Below, one piece after another: positions 43,153-51,152 of a stretch of 64,000 nt of DNA (positions within the stretch are counted from its first letter, which is position 1; each line of letters begins with the position of its first letter). The translations under genes were made by a program, and so were the position numbers. The notes below the pieces were generated by a model. The model had not been told where the DNA came from. It saw nothing but the letters and a program-made list of their open reading frames with translations, and made no database searches. The DNA lies in assembly GCF_005434945.1 (NCBI RefSeq), contig NZ_SKCH01000014.1, forward strand, positions 29,642-93,641. The letters run 5' to 3'. Source of the DNA: Prescottella subtropica (GTDB lineage Bacteria > Actinomycetota > Actinomycetes > Mycobacteriales > Mycobacteriaceae).

Positions 43153-43782
43153 TCAGCGGGCGACGTCCACCACGAGCCGGGTCGGACCCTCGAGGGTGTA
43201 GACGCGGTAGGACACGCCCCGGGTGGTCAGCCCGATCAGGGTCTGCGCGGTGCCCTCGAACACGCCGGCGTCACGGACCTCGGTGACGATCCCCGGCTTC
43301 TCGATCTCGAGCGGGTTGGGACCGGCGTACGGCTCGACGCCGGTCGTGAACGGCATCGCCGAACCGTCGATCAGCACCTGCAGGATGCCCTGGCCGGCCA
43401 CCGCGATCGGGTTGCCGCTGCCCTGCTGGACGACGGTGCCGACGACCTCGGTGCGCCAGCCGGGGGTGCCGGTGCCGTCGAACTGGTAGACGACGCGGTC
43501 GAAGCCGTCGTGGTGGCCGATGCGCATGTCGGTGATGGTCAGGGCGGCGTCGGCGGACGCGTCCCCGCGCTGCCCTTCCTGTGCGGTGGGGGCGTCGGTG
43601 CGGGTGCCGTCCGCGGTCGCGGCCAGCGGGGCGGGCGCGACCGCGGACGCGGTCGATTCGACCGTGATCGACGTCGCCGACGCGGTCGGTTCCGTGTCGG
43701 AGTTCGTGCAGCTCGCGAGGGCGAGGGCCGCGGCGGCGACGGAGGACAGGGCGAGCGTGCGGCGGGACCGGTAGTGCGTCAT
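43153..43782 (-). CDS. AMIN-like domain lipoprotein
   Basis: 209 residues from the ATG; a GTG six bases earlier is possible. The signal peptide is Arg-rich with lipobox L-A-S-C. A Thr/Ala-rich spacer follows, and the last 120 residues form a small beta-rich domain (ITDMRIGHHDGFDRVVYQFDG, GTPGWRTEVVG, GVSYRVYTLEGPTRLVVDVAR) matching the AMIN-like domain found in actinobacterial lipoproteins. AMIN domains bind cell-wall material in amidases and secretins; here no enzyme domain is attached. The ABC exporter lies downstream, but the MerR-type promoter between them argues against a single transcript. Confidence 0.82.
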   Translation of the reverse strand: MTHYRSRRTLALSSVAAAALALASCTNSDTEPTASATSITVESTASAVAPAPLAATADGTRTDAPTAQEGQRGDASADAALTITDMRIGHHDGFDRVVYQFDGTGTPGWRTEVVGTVVQQGSGNPIAVAGQGILQVLIDGSAMPFTTGVEPYAGPNPLEIEKPGIVTEVRDAGVFEGTAQTLIGLTTRGVSYRVYTLEGPTRLVVDVAR

Positions 43783-43958
43783 GTCCACGGATGCTAGGCG
43801 TCCGGCGTGGGCGGGGCATGTTTCGACGCGGCGCCGTGTCCGATCCGGAATGTGATTTTCGGGACGATCCCGATCAACGGGAAACGAGGTGTGGTCGCCG
43901 CGGCCGCCTGATTGGGTGTGCAGCGATATTCGGACTGCTGTGGGAGACGACGGAGCAC

Positions 43959-44720
43959 ATGGGCAAGTTGGATGGAAAGGTCGCGCTCATCACGGGCGCC
44001 GGTCAGGGCGTCGGTCAGGGCGTCGCGTTCGCACTCGCGAAGGAGGGTGCGCGGATCGCGGTGACCGGGCGGACCGAGTCGAAGCTGATCGACACCGTCG
44101 AGGCGATCACCGCGTTCGGTGGTGTCGCCGAACCGATCGTCGCGGACGTGTCCGTTCCCGCCGACATCGAACGGGCCGTCGAGACGACGGTGGCGGTGTT
44201 CGGTGGCGTCGACATCCTCGTCAACAACGCCAGCCTCAACCCGCTGGGGCCGGTCCTCGACCTCGATCCGGACTACCTCGAGCGCGCTTACGCCGCGGGT
44301 CCGACCGCGGCGTTGCGGGCGATGCAGGCGTGCCACCCGCACATGAAGGCGCGCGGCGGCGGTGCGATCGTGAACATGGTGTCGTCGGCGGCGGTGCGCT
44401 GGGATCTGAGCGGCTACGGCGGCTACGCGTCGGTGAAGGAGGCGCTGCGGTCGCTGACCCGCACGGCGGCGTGCGAGTGGGGTGTCGACAACATCCGGGT
44501 CCTGGCCGTTGCGCCGCACGCGATGTCGCCGGGGTTGCAGAAGTGGACCGAGGCCCGCCCGGAGGAGGCGGCGGCGTTCGTCGCGAGCATCCCGATGCGC
44601 CGGATCGGTGACTGTGAAACCGACATCGGCAATGCGGTCGCGTTCCTCGTCGGCCCCGACGCCGGCTACCTGACGGGTGCGACGATCCCGCTCGACGGCG
44701 GCCAGGCCCGCTGGTCGTGA
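43959..44720 (+). CDS. SDR-family oxidoreductase
   Basis: 253 residues. Classical SDR: GAGQGVGQG cofactor motif near residue 12, NNASLNPLG, catalytic Ser in MVSSAAVRW, Tyr and Lys in YGGYASVKEAL, and the C-terminal GYLTGATIPLDGG. Enzymes of this type oxidise or reduce a hydroxyl/keto group, with NAD(P). The start at ATG 43959 (MGKLDGK) is the homology start. GGAG lies close before it. The 170-base region upstream is AT-richer but shows no site I can name. The arylsulfatase gene follows after 71 bases and may share its transcript. Confidence 0.88.
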   Translation: MGKLDGKVALITGAGQGVGQGVAFALAKEGARIAVTGRTESKLIDTVEAITAFGGVAEPIVADVSVPADIERAVETTVAVFGGVDILVNNASLNPLGPVLDLDPDYLERAYAAGPTAALRAMQACHPHMKARGGGAIVNMVSSAAVRWDLSGYGGYASVKEALRSLTRTAACEWGVDNIRVLAVAPHAMSPGLQKWTEARPEEAAAFVASIPMRRIGDCETDIGNAVAFLVGPDAGYLTGATIPLDGGQARWS

Positions 44721-44740
44721 CCGGAAATTGATGTCGCCGG

Positions 44741-44783
44741 CCTCCCGATGCGTGTGACGATGGAAGTCCACCGCATCGGGAGG
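44741..44783 (+). promoter_or_regulatory. Hairpin covering the ribosome-binding site of the arylsulfatase gene
   Basis: CCTCCCGATGCG (44741-44752) pairs perfectly with CGCATCGGGAGG (44772-44783) over a 19-base loop. The 3' arm includes GGGAGG, the only good ribosome site, 7-8 bases before the ATG at 44792. Folding would hide it. Confidence 0.72.
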
Positions 44784-44791
44784 GCCCGGCC

Positions 44792-47146
44792 ATGGCTGAG
44801 GAATTCGCCGGAAAAGTAGCGACGGACATCCGGGATTCGACGCCGGACTGGGCGCCGTTCGCCGAACCCCGCGCCCCCGAGGGGGCCCCGAACGTCCTGT
44901 ACCTCGTGTGGGACGACATCGGGATCGGCACGTGGGACCTGTACGGCGGCCTGGTGGAGATGCCGAACCTGCGGCGGATCGCCGATCGCGGCATCCTGCT
45001 GAGCCAGTTCCACACCACCGCGCTGTGTTCGCCGACGCGGGCGTCGCTGCTCACCGGACGCAACCCGACGTCGGTGGGGATGGCGACCATCGAGGAGTTC
45101 ACCGACGGGTTCGCCAACGCGAGCGGGCGGATCCCCGCCGACACGGCGCTGCTGTCGGAGGTGCTCTCCGAACGCGGATGGAACACGTACGCGGTGGGCA
45201 AGTGGCACCTGGCTCCGCTCGAGGAGTCGAATCTTGCTGCCACCAAACGGAACTGGCCGTTGTCGCGGGGGTTCGAGAGGTTCTACGGGTTCCTCGGCGG
45301 CGAGGCCGACCAGTGGTATCCCAACCTGGTGTACGACAACCATCCCGTCGACCCGCCGGCGTCTCCGGAGGACGGCTACCACCTGTCGAAGGACCTGGCG
45401 GACAAAGCGATCGAGTTCATCCGGGACTCGAAGGTCATCGCCCCGGACAAGCCGTGGTTCACCTACCTGTGCCCGGGCTGCGGCCATGCGCCGCACCATG
45501 TTCCGCAGGAATGGGCGGACCGATACACCGGCATGTTCGACATGGGCTACGAGCGGTACCGCGAGATCGTCCTGGAGAACCAGAAGCGGCTCGGGCTGGT
45601 GCCCGCGGACACCGAACTGTCCCCGATGAATCCGTACGTCGACGAGGTGAGCGCCGACGGCGCGCCGTGGCCGGCCCTCGACACCGTCCGGCCGTGGGAC
45701 GAGCTCGCCGCCGACGAGCAGCGGCTGTTCAGCCGGATGGCGGAGGTGTTCGCGGGATTCGTGAGCTACACCGACGCGCAGATCGGCCGGCTGCTGGACT
45801 ACCTGGAGGAGTCCGGGCAGCTGGACAACACGATCGTCGTGGTGCTGTCGGACAACGGGGCCAGCGGGGAGGGCGGGCCCACCGGCTCGGTCAACGAGTA
45901 CAAGTTCTTCAACGGCTACACCGACCGGATCGAGGACGGGATCGCGCGGATCGACGACCTCGGCAGCCCGGACACCTACAACCATTACTGCCTCGGCTGG
46001 GCGATGGCGTTCAACACGCCGTACAAGCTGTTCAAGCGGTACGCGTCGCACGAGGGCGGGATCGCGGACCCGTGCCTGATCTCGTGGCCGGACGGGATCG
46101 CGGCGCGCGGCGAGACCCGCGACCACTACGTCAACGTCTGTGATGTCACCCCCACGGTGTACGAACTGCTGGGAGTCGACCCGCCGATCACCGTCCGGGG
46201 TGTCCCGCAGCGCCCGCTCGAGGGCACCAGCTTCCGGGCGATGCTGTCCGATCCGGATGCGGCGACCGGCAAGACCACCCAGTTCTATTCGATGCTCGGG
46301 ACCCGCGGGATCTGGCACGCCGGCTGGTTCGCGAACACCGTGCACGCCGCGGCGCCGTCGAACTGGTCGCACTTCGACGACGACCGCTGGGAGCTGTTCC
46401 ACCTGGAGAACGATCGCAGTCAGTGCCACGATCTCGCCGCCGCCCGGCCCGACCTGCTCGACGAGATGACGGCGTTGTGGTTCGCGGAAGCTGACCGGTA
46501 CGGCGGCCTGCCGCTCAACGACCTCGACATGCTGTCGGCGTTCCTGCGGTACCGGCCGTATCTGACGGGGCAGCGGACGTCGTTCGTGTACTACCCGGAT
46601 GCGGCGGAGGTGGGCCCGGGCGCGGCACTCGAGATGCGGGGCCGGTCGTATTCGATCCTCGCGGAGGTGCGGCTCGGGGCCGACGGCGCCGTCGAGGGGG
46701 TGCTGTTCGCGCACGGCGCCCGCCTCGGTGGGCACACGCTGTTCGTCCGGGACGGCCGTCTGACGTACGTCTACAACTTCCTCGGCGAGGACGAGCAGGT
46801 CGTGGTCGCGTCGGAGCCGGTCGCTGCGGACGCCCGGGTGCTGGGAGTGCGGTTCGACCGAGGTGGCGTCGCCGACGACGGGTTCACCCCGGTCGGGACG
46901 GTCACGCTGCACGTCGACGACCGGGCGGTGGGGTCGCTCGCGGGGGTGCGGATCCAGCCGGCGATGTTCTCGGGGGTGGGTGAGGGCATCCGGGTGGGCC
47001 GGGATCCACGTCGGAGCGTGTCGCGGCGGTACTCGGCGCCGTTCCGGTTCCGCGGTGGAACGATCGCGAAGGTCACCGTCGACGTCTCCGGTGAGCCGTA
47101 TCTCGATCTGGAACGGGAGATCGCCCGGGCGTTCGCCCACGATTGA
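44792..47146 (+). CDS. Arylsulfatase (AtsD type)
   Basis: 784 residues, the length of mycobacterial AtsA/AtsD (787). Type I sulfatase hydrolysing sulfate esters. Cys79 in CSPTR is the formylglycine site (C79-S-P-T-R83). Asp41 and Asp42 (VWDDIG), plus LSDNGAS further on, are metal ligands. GKWHL is also conserved. No signal peptide is visible, so it is probably cytosolic, as for its mycobacterial relatives. It needs the formylglycine-generating enzyme, not encoded here. The ribosome site is enclosed in a hairpin. The final codons overlap a direct repeat. Substrate: probably an aryl or alkyl sulfate, for sulfur scavenging. Confidence 0.93.
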   Translation: MAEEFAGKVATDIRDSTPDWAPFAEPRAPEGAPNVLYLVWDDIGIGTWDLYGGLVEMPNLRRIADRGILLSQFHTTALCSPTRASLLTGRNPTSVGMATIEEFTDGFANASGRIPADTALLSEVLSERGWNTYAVGKWHLAPLEESNLAATKRNWPLSRGFERFYGFLGGEADQWYPNLVYDNHPVDPPASPEDGYHLSKDLADKAIEFIRDSKVIAPDKPWFTYLCPGCGHAPHHVPQEWADRYTGMFDMGYERYREIVLENQKRLGLVPADTELSPMNPYVDEVSADGAPWPALDTVRPWDELAADEQRLFSRMAEVFAGFVSYTDAQIGRLLDYLEESGQLDNTIVVVLSDNGASGEGGPTGSVNEYKFFNGYTDRIEDGIARIDDLGSPDTYNHYCLGWAMAFNTPYKLFKRYASHEGGIADPCLISWPDGIAARGETRDHYVNVCDVTPTVYELLGVDPPITVRGVPQRPLEGTSFRAMLSDPDAATGKTTQFYSMLGTRGIWHAGWFANTVHAAAPSNWSHFDDDRWELFHLENDRSQCHDLAAARPDLLDEMTALWFAEADRYGGLPLNDLDMLSAFLRYRPYLTGQRTSFVYYPDAAEVGPGAALEMRGRSYSILAEVRLGADGAVEGVLFAHGARLGGHTLFVRDGRLTYVYNFLGEDEQVVVASEPVAADARVLGVRFDRGGVADDGFTPVGTVTLHVDDRAVGSLAGVRIQPAMFSGVGEGIRVGRDPRRSVSRRYSAPFRFRGGTIAKVTVDVSGEPYLDLEREIARAFAHD

Positions 47147-47170
47147 CGCCGCCGTTCGCCCACGGTTGAC
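47130..47170 (+). repeat. 18-bp direct repeat at the arylsulfatase 3' end
   Basis: CGTTCGCCCACGATTGAC (47130-47147) is repeated at 47153-47170 with a single change (A to G). The first copy is the end of the sulfatase coding region and its stop; the second copy provides TTGACA, the only -35-like hexamer ahead of the ABC operon. Confidence 0.7.
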
Positions 47171-47183
47171 ACAGGTGGGGGCG

Positions 47184-47215
47184 CATCGGGGACAAGATCA
47201 GGGTTGTCCCCGATG
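47184..47215. promoter_or_regulatory. Long perfect palindrome upstream of the MacB-like ABC operon
   Basis: CATCGGGGACAA (47184-47195) and TTGTCCCCGATG (47204-47215) are perfect 12-base arms around GATCAGGG. The palindrome begins 13 bases after a TTGACA (47166-47171), so it would cover the -10 region, and it ends 35 bases before the ATPase start. This fits a repressor operator; a terminator for the sulfatase is the alternative. Confidence 0.7.
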
Positions 47216-47250
47216 GCGCGGTGTCACCGATCCACGCCAGGATGGTGGGC

Positions 47251-48009
47251 ATGTCAACCGAAACCGAGATGTCCACGGAAACCCGGGTGGCCGCGCGTGC
47301 GGTCGATCTGACGAAGGTCTACGGCACCGGCGACACCCGGGTCCACGCCCTGGCAGGGGTGTCCGCGGAGTTCGCGCGCGGCGAGTTCACCGCGATCATG
47401 GGGCCGTCCGGCTCCGGTAAGTCGACGCTCATGCACTGCCTTGCGGGCCTCGACGCGGCCAGCTCGGGTTCGGTGCTGATCGGCGACACCGACCTGACGA
47501 CGCTGTCGGACAAGGCGATGACGCAGCTGCGCCGGGACCGGATCGGGTTCGTGTTCCAGGCGTTCAACCTGGTGCCGACGCTGACCGCGCTGGAGAACAT
47601 CACGCTGCCGCTCGACATCGCCGGCCGCAAGGTCGACGAGCAGTGGCTCGGCACGGTCGTGGACCGGCTGGGTCTGCGCGACCGGCTCGATCACCGTCCC
47701 GGTGAGCTGTCGGGTGGTCAGCAGCAGCGGGTCGCGTGCGCGCGGGCCCTCGCGGGCCGACCGGAGATCGTCTTCGGCGACGAGCCGACCGGCAACCTGG
47801 ACTCGCATTCGTCGGGGGAGGTGCTGTCGATCCTGCGGGCCGCGGTCGACGAGTTCGAGCAGACCGTCGTGATCGTCACGCACGATCCGCGGGCCGCGAG
47901 TTTCGCCGACCGGGTCGTGTTCCTGGCGGACGGCCGGATCGTCGACGAGCTCCGCGATCCGACCGCGGACTCGGTGCTCGATCGCATGAAGAACCTCGAG
48001 ACGGTCTGA
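47251..48009 (+). CDS. ABC transporter ATPase, MacB/LolD-like
   Basis: 252 residues. A complete NBD: Walker A GPSGSGKST, Q-loop FQAFNLVPTLTALEN (the LVP/LTALENI wording is that of the MacB/LolD/FtsE-like clade), signature LSGGQQQR, Walker B VFGDEPTGNLD, and H-loop VTHDPRAA. It powers the FtsX-like permease that follows. AGGATGG about 7 bases before the ATG at 47251 decides the start over earlier codons. Coexpression with the permease is nearly certain, with 43 bases between stop and start. Confidence 0.93.
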   Translation: MSTETEMSTETRVAARAVDLTKVYGTGDTRVHALAGVSAEFARGEFTAIMGPSGSGKSTLMHCLAGLDAASSGSVLIGDTDLTTLSDKAMTQLRRDRIGFVFQAFNLVPTLTALENITLPLDIAGRKVDEQWLGTVVDRLGLRDRLDHRPGELSGGQQQRVACARALAGRPEIVFGDEPTGNLDSHSSGEVLSILRAAVDEFEQTVVIVTHDPRAASFADRVVFLADGRIVDELRDPTADSVLDRMKNLETV

Positions 48010-48052
48010 CGTCATGGCCGTGACCTCCTCTCCCCTGCGCAAGGGATCTCCG

Positions 48053-50560
48053 ATGCGCAAGGTGTCTCTGCGTAATCTTGCCGCCCACAAGGTGCGGCTC
48101 GTCCTGACCGTGTTGTCTGTGGTGCTCGGTACCGCGTTCGTCGCGGGCTCGTTCGTGTTCACCGACACCCTGCAGAAGACGTTCGACGGCATCTTCGAGG
48201 GCACCGCCCAGGGCGTCGACGTCCGGGTCGGCCCCGTCGAGCAGGGGTCGAGCGGTGTCCCGATCGCGGACATCGACACGATCGCCGCGGTCGACGGAGT
48301 CCGCGCCGTCGCGCCCGCCGTCAGCGGGCAGATCGTCGTCCTGAACTCGGCCGGCAAGCCGATGCAGAACGGCGGCGCCCCGAGTATCGGGTCGTCGTAT
48401 CTGCCGCCCGCGCAGCAACTCGGCGAGCAGACGCCGTTCGTGGCGGGCGCCCCGCCTGAAGCGCCCGGACAGATCGCGCTCAACGAGTCCGCCGCGACCC
48501 GCGCGGGCCTCGCGGTCGGTGACCGGACGCGGGTGCTGACGATGTCCGGGTGGAACGACGTGACCGTGTCGGGGCTGTACTCCACGGACACCGATACCGG
48601 TGGTTTCGTCGGGGCACTGTTCACCGACGAGCAGGCCCGGCAGTTGTTCACCGACGGCAGCCACGTCGGCTACGTCGACGTCGCCGCCACCGCCGGGGTG
48701 TCGCAGGACGAGCTGCGCGACCGGGTCGCCGCCGCCCTGCCCGATACCAAGGTGCAGACCGGTGACCAGGTCCGGGAGGAGACCAAGGACGGCATCGCGC
48801 AGGCACTGAGTTTCGTCAACTACTTCCTGCTGGCGTTCGGCGCGATCGCGCTGCTGGTCGGCACGTTCATCATCTACAACACGTTCTCGATGATCGTGGC
48901 GCAGCGGCTCAAGGAACTCGCGCTGCTGCGCGCGATCGGCGCCGGACGCGGCCAGGTCGGCCGGTCGGTGGTGTTCGAGGCCCTCGTCATCGGCGTGATC
49001 GGCAGCGCGCTCGGACTCGCGGCCGGTGTCGGTCTCGCGTACGGCCTGCGGGGACTGCTCAACGCGTTCGACCTGGGTCTTCCGGAGGGGCCGCTGCAGG
49101 TGGCGCCGCGCACCGTCGTCGTCGCTCTGGTCCTCGGTGTGATCGTCACCGTGATCAGCGCGTACGCGCCGGCCCGCCGGGCCGCGAAGGTGCCGCCGGT
49201 CGCCGCGATGCGCGAGGAGTTCGCGTCCACCGGTGACACGCTGCGGGTGCGCACCCTGATCGGGGCGATCGCCGCGGTCCTCGGTGTGGTCGCCCTCGTC
49301 GCCGGCGCGCAGTCCACCGGCGGCGGTGCGGCTGCGATCGTCGGGGTGGGGGCGCTGGCCCTGGTGCTCGCGGTGCTGCTCGCCGCACCGGCACTGTCCC
49401 GGCCGGTCGTCGGGGCGCTCGGCGCGGTGTTCACCACTCCGTTCGGGTCGGTCGGTCGCCTGGCCCGCACCAACGCGGTCCGCAACCCCAAGCGCACCGC
49501 CGCGACCGCGTTCGCGCTCACCCTCGGCCTGATGCTGGTGTCGGTGATCGGTGTGTTCGGGGCGTCCGCGAAGGAGAGCACCAACGCGCTCGTCGACACG
49601 GGCATCGAGGCGGATTTCGTGCTCACCGGGCCGCAGGGGATCGGGGTCCCGGCCGGTGCCGCCGGGGCGGCGGCCCGTGTCGACGGGGTCGTCGACGCGG
49701 TCTCGCTGCACGGTGTCGCCGTGAAGATCGGTGACGAGGACGCGTTCGGGTCGGCGATGAGCGGATCCCCCGACGGGGTCCTCGCGTACACGATGACGGA
49801 GGGGTCGGCGGTGGTCACCGGCCGCGACATGATCGTCTCGCAGACCGAGGCCACGGACCGCGGCTGGAGCCTCGGCACCCCGGTGACGCTGACCGACCGG
49901 GACGGGGAGCAGGTCACCACCACCGTGACCGGCATCTTCGCCGACAACCAGCTGCTCGGCCCGTGGGTGGTGTCGAACGAGGTGTACCAGGAGGTGACGC
50001 CGGCGAACCAGCGCGCCGAGTGGGCGGTGCTGATCAAGACCGCCCCGGGCGCCGACCAGGCGCGGACGGCCGCCGCCCTGGCCACCGCGACCGACCCGTT
50101 CGTCGTGGTCCAGGTCCAGGACCGGGAACAGTTCAAGGGCACGCAGGCGCAGCAGATCGATTCGCTGCTGGCGGTGCTGTACGGGCTGCTGGCGCTCGCC
50201 GTCGTCATCGCGATCCTCGGCATCGTCAACACCCTGGCGCTGTCGGTCGTCGAACGCCGCCGCGTGATCGGCATGCTGCGCGCCGTGGGCATGCAGCGCG
50301 CCCAGGTCCGTCGCACGATCTACCTCGAGTCGGTGCTCATCGCGGTGTTCGGGGCCCTCGTCGGGGTGCTGCTCGGGGTGGTGTTCGGCTGGGGATTCGT
50401 GCGGACCCTCGCCGACCAGGGCCTCGACCGTGTCGCGGTCCCGTGGGGTCAGGTGGCCGCGATGCTGATCGGCTCCGGTGTCGTCGGTGTGCTCGCGGCG
50501 CTGTGGCCGGCGGCCCGGGCCGCGCGGACCGAGCCGCTCGAGGCCATCTCCGGCATGTAG
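48053..50560 (+). CDS. FtsX-like ABC permease, two-unit MacB-type
   Basis: 835 residues. The membrane topology is doubled: an N-terminal helix (LVLTVLSVVLGTAFVAGSFVF), a large extracytoplasmic domain with Ser/Thr/Gly-rich strands, three helices with the FtsX signature (LALLRAIGAGRGQVGRSVVFEALVIG), then a second set of the same (LVVIAILGIVNTLALSVVERRRVIGMLRAVGMQRAQVRRTIYLE, key phrases). With the ATPase it forms a mechanotransmission-type exporter for peptides, lipids or antimicrobial agents. ATG 48053 is favoured over 48014 by AAGGGA 6 bases before it and by the start of homologues. A hairpin follows the stop. Confidence 0.9.
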   Translation: MRKVSLRNLAAHKVRLVLTVLSVVLGTAFVAGSFVFTDTLQKTFDGIFEGTAQGVDVRVGPVEQGSSGVPIADIDTIAAVDGVRAVAPAVSGQIVVLNSAGKPMQNGGAPSIGSSYLPPAQQLGEQTPFVAGAPPEAPGQIALNESAATRAGLAVGDRTRVLTMSGWNDVTVSGLYSTDTDTGGFVGALFTDEQARQLFTDGSHVGYVDVAATAGVSQDELRDRVAAALPDTKVQTGDQVREETKDGIAQALSFVNYFLLAFGAIALLVGTFIIYNTFSMIVAQRLKELALLRAIGAGRGQVGRSVVFEALVIGVIGSALGLAAGVGLAYGLRGLLNAFDLGLPEGPLQVAPRTVVVALVLGVIVTVISAYAPARRAAKVPPVAAMREEFASTGDTLRVRTLIGAIAAVLGVVALVAGAQSTGGGAAAIVGVGALALVLAVLLAAPALSRPVVGALGAVFTTPFGSVGRLARTNAVRNPKRTAATAFALTLGLMLVSVIGVFGASAKESTNALVDTGIEADFVLTGPQGIGVPAGAAGAAARVDGVVDAVSLHGVAVKIGDEDAFGSAMSGSPDGVLAYTMTEGSAVVTGRDMIVSQTEATDRGWSLGTPVTLTDRDGEQVTTTVTGIFADNQLLGPWVVSNEVYQEVTPANQRAEWAVLIKTAPGADQARTAAALATATDPFVVVQVQDREQFKGTQAQQIDSLLAVLYGLLALAVVIAILGIVNTLALSVVERRRVIGMLRAVGMQRAQVRRTIYLESVLIAVFGALVGVLLGVVFGWGFVRTLADQGLDRVAVPWGQVAAMLIGSGVVGVLAALWPAARAARTEPLEAISGM

Positions 50561-50576
50561 AGCGGGCAGTGGGGAG

Positions 50577-50611
50577 ACGGTACCGTCGCGGCGCGACCGC
50601 GACGGTACCGT
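50577..50611 (+). terminator. Hairpin after the permease, next to the HNH-like start
   Basis: A perfect 15-base stem (50577-50591 and 50597-50611) over a CGCGA loop, 16 bases past the permease stop. It ends 6 bases before the GTG of the HNH-like gene, so it may both end the ABC transcript and affect initiation of the next gene, which has no separate ribosome site. Confidence 0.75.
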
Positions 50612-50617
50612 TCTCGC

Positions 50618-51061
50618 GTGAGCAACCTGAAGGACATCGGTGACCGCGACGGCTGGCGCTGCTGGCTGTGTGACGAGCCCGTCGACCCGGACATGTCGGT
50701 GAACGATCCGCGCGGTCCGAGCGTCGACGCGATCGGTACCGCGAAGAAGACCAAGGGCAAGGCCGTGCAGGAGCGTCTCGCGCACCGGGCCTGCAACACC
50801 AAGAAGGGCGCGATCAAACCCGTCGTCCCGTGGTCGGACGAGCTGTTCGTGGTGGATCCGGCGCCGATCGTCGGCGTCGTCGAACAGTTGAGCCGCAAGG
50901 GCGGCCGGGTCGCCGTCGCCCGCTGCCCCGGCGAGTCGGATGCCGTCGCCGCCGGGGAGTGGCTGCTCGACAGGCTCTCCCGGCTGGCCCCGGACCTCGA
51001 CCTGTCCACCCGCATCGACGCGGGCGGCGGCGGCTACCTGCTGGTGCTCGAGACACGCTAG
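50618..51061 (+). CDS. HNH-like zinc-finger protein lacking the catalytic His
   Basis: 147 residues. The first 65 residues look like an HNH nuclease module: C15-x-x-C18 (WRCWLC) and H56-x-x-C59-N60 (LAHRACNTKKG), the second half being the typical H-x-x-C-N-x-x-K-G. The usual D-H of the first half is D-A here (PSVDAIG), so the general-base His is missing. The C-terminal 80 residues are a separate alpha/beta region. It may bind nucleic acid without cutting. The GTG directly follows a strong hairpin. The assignment rests on motif shape alone. Confidence 0.7.
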   Translation: MSNLKDIGDRDGWRCWLCDEPVDPDMSVNDPRGPSVDAIGTAKKTKGKAVQERLAHRACNTKKGAIKPVVPWSDELFVVDPAPIVGVVEQLSRKGGRVAVARCPGESDAVAAGEWLLDRLSRLAPDLDLSTRIDAGGGGYLLVLETR

Positions 51062-51152
51062 GCGGCGCAAAGGCGCAGTTCCCGACGTGGGAACGGAGTA
51101 GCGTTCGCTTCGAGGCCCCGGCCGATCCGTTTCCGTGTGGAGGACGTCGTCG

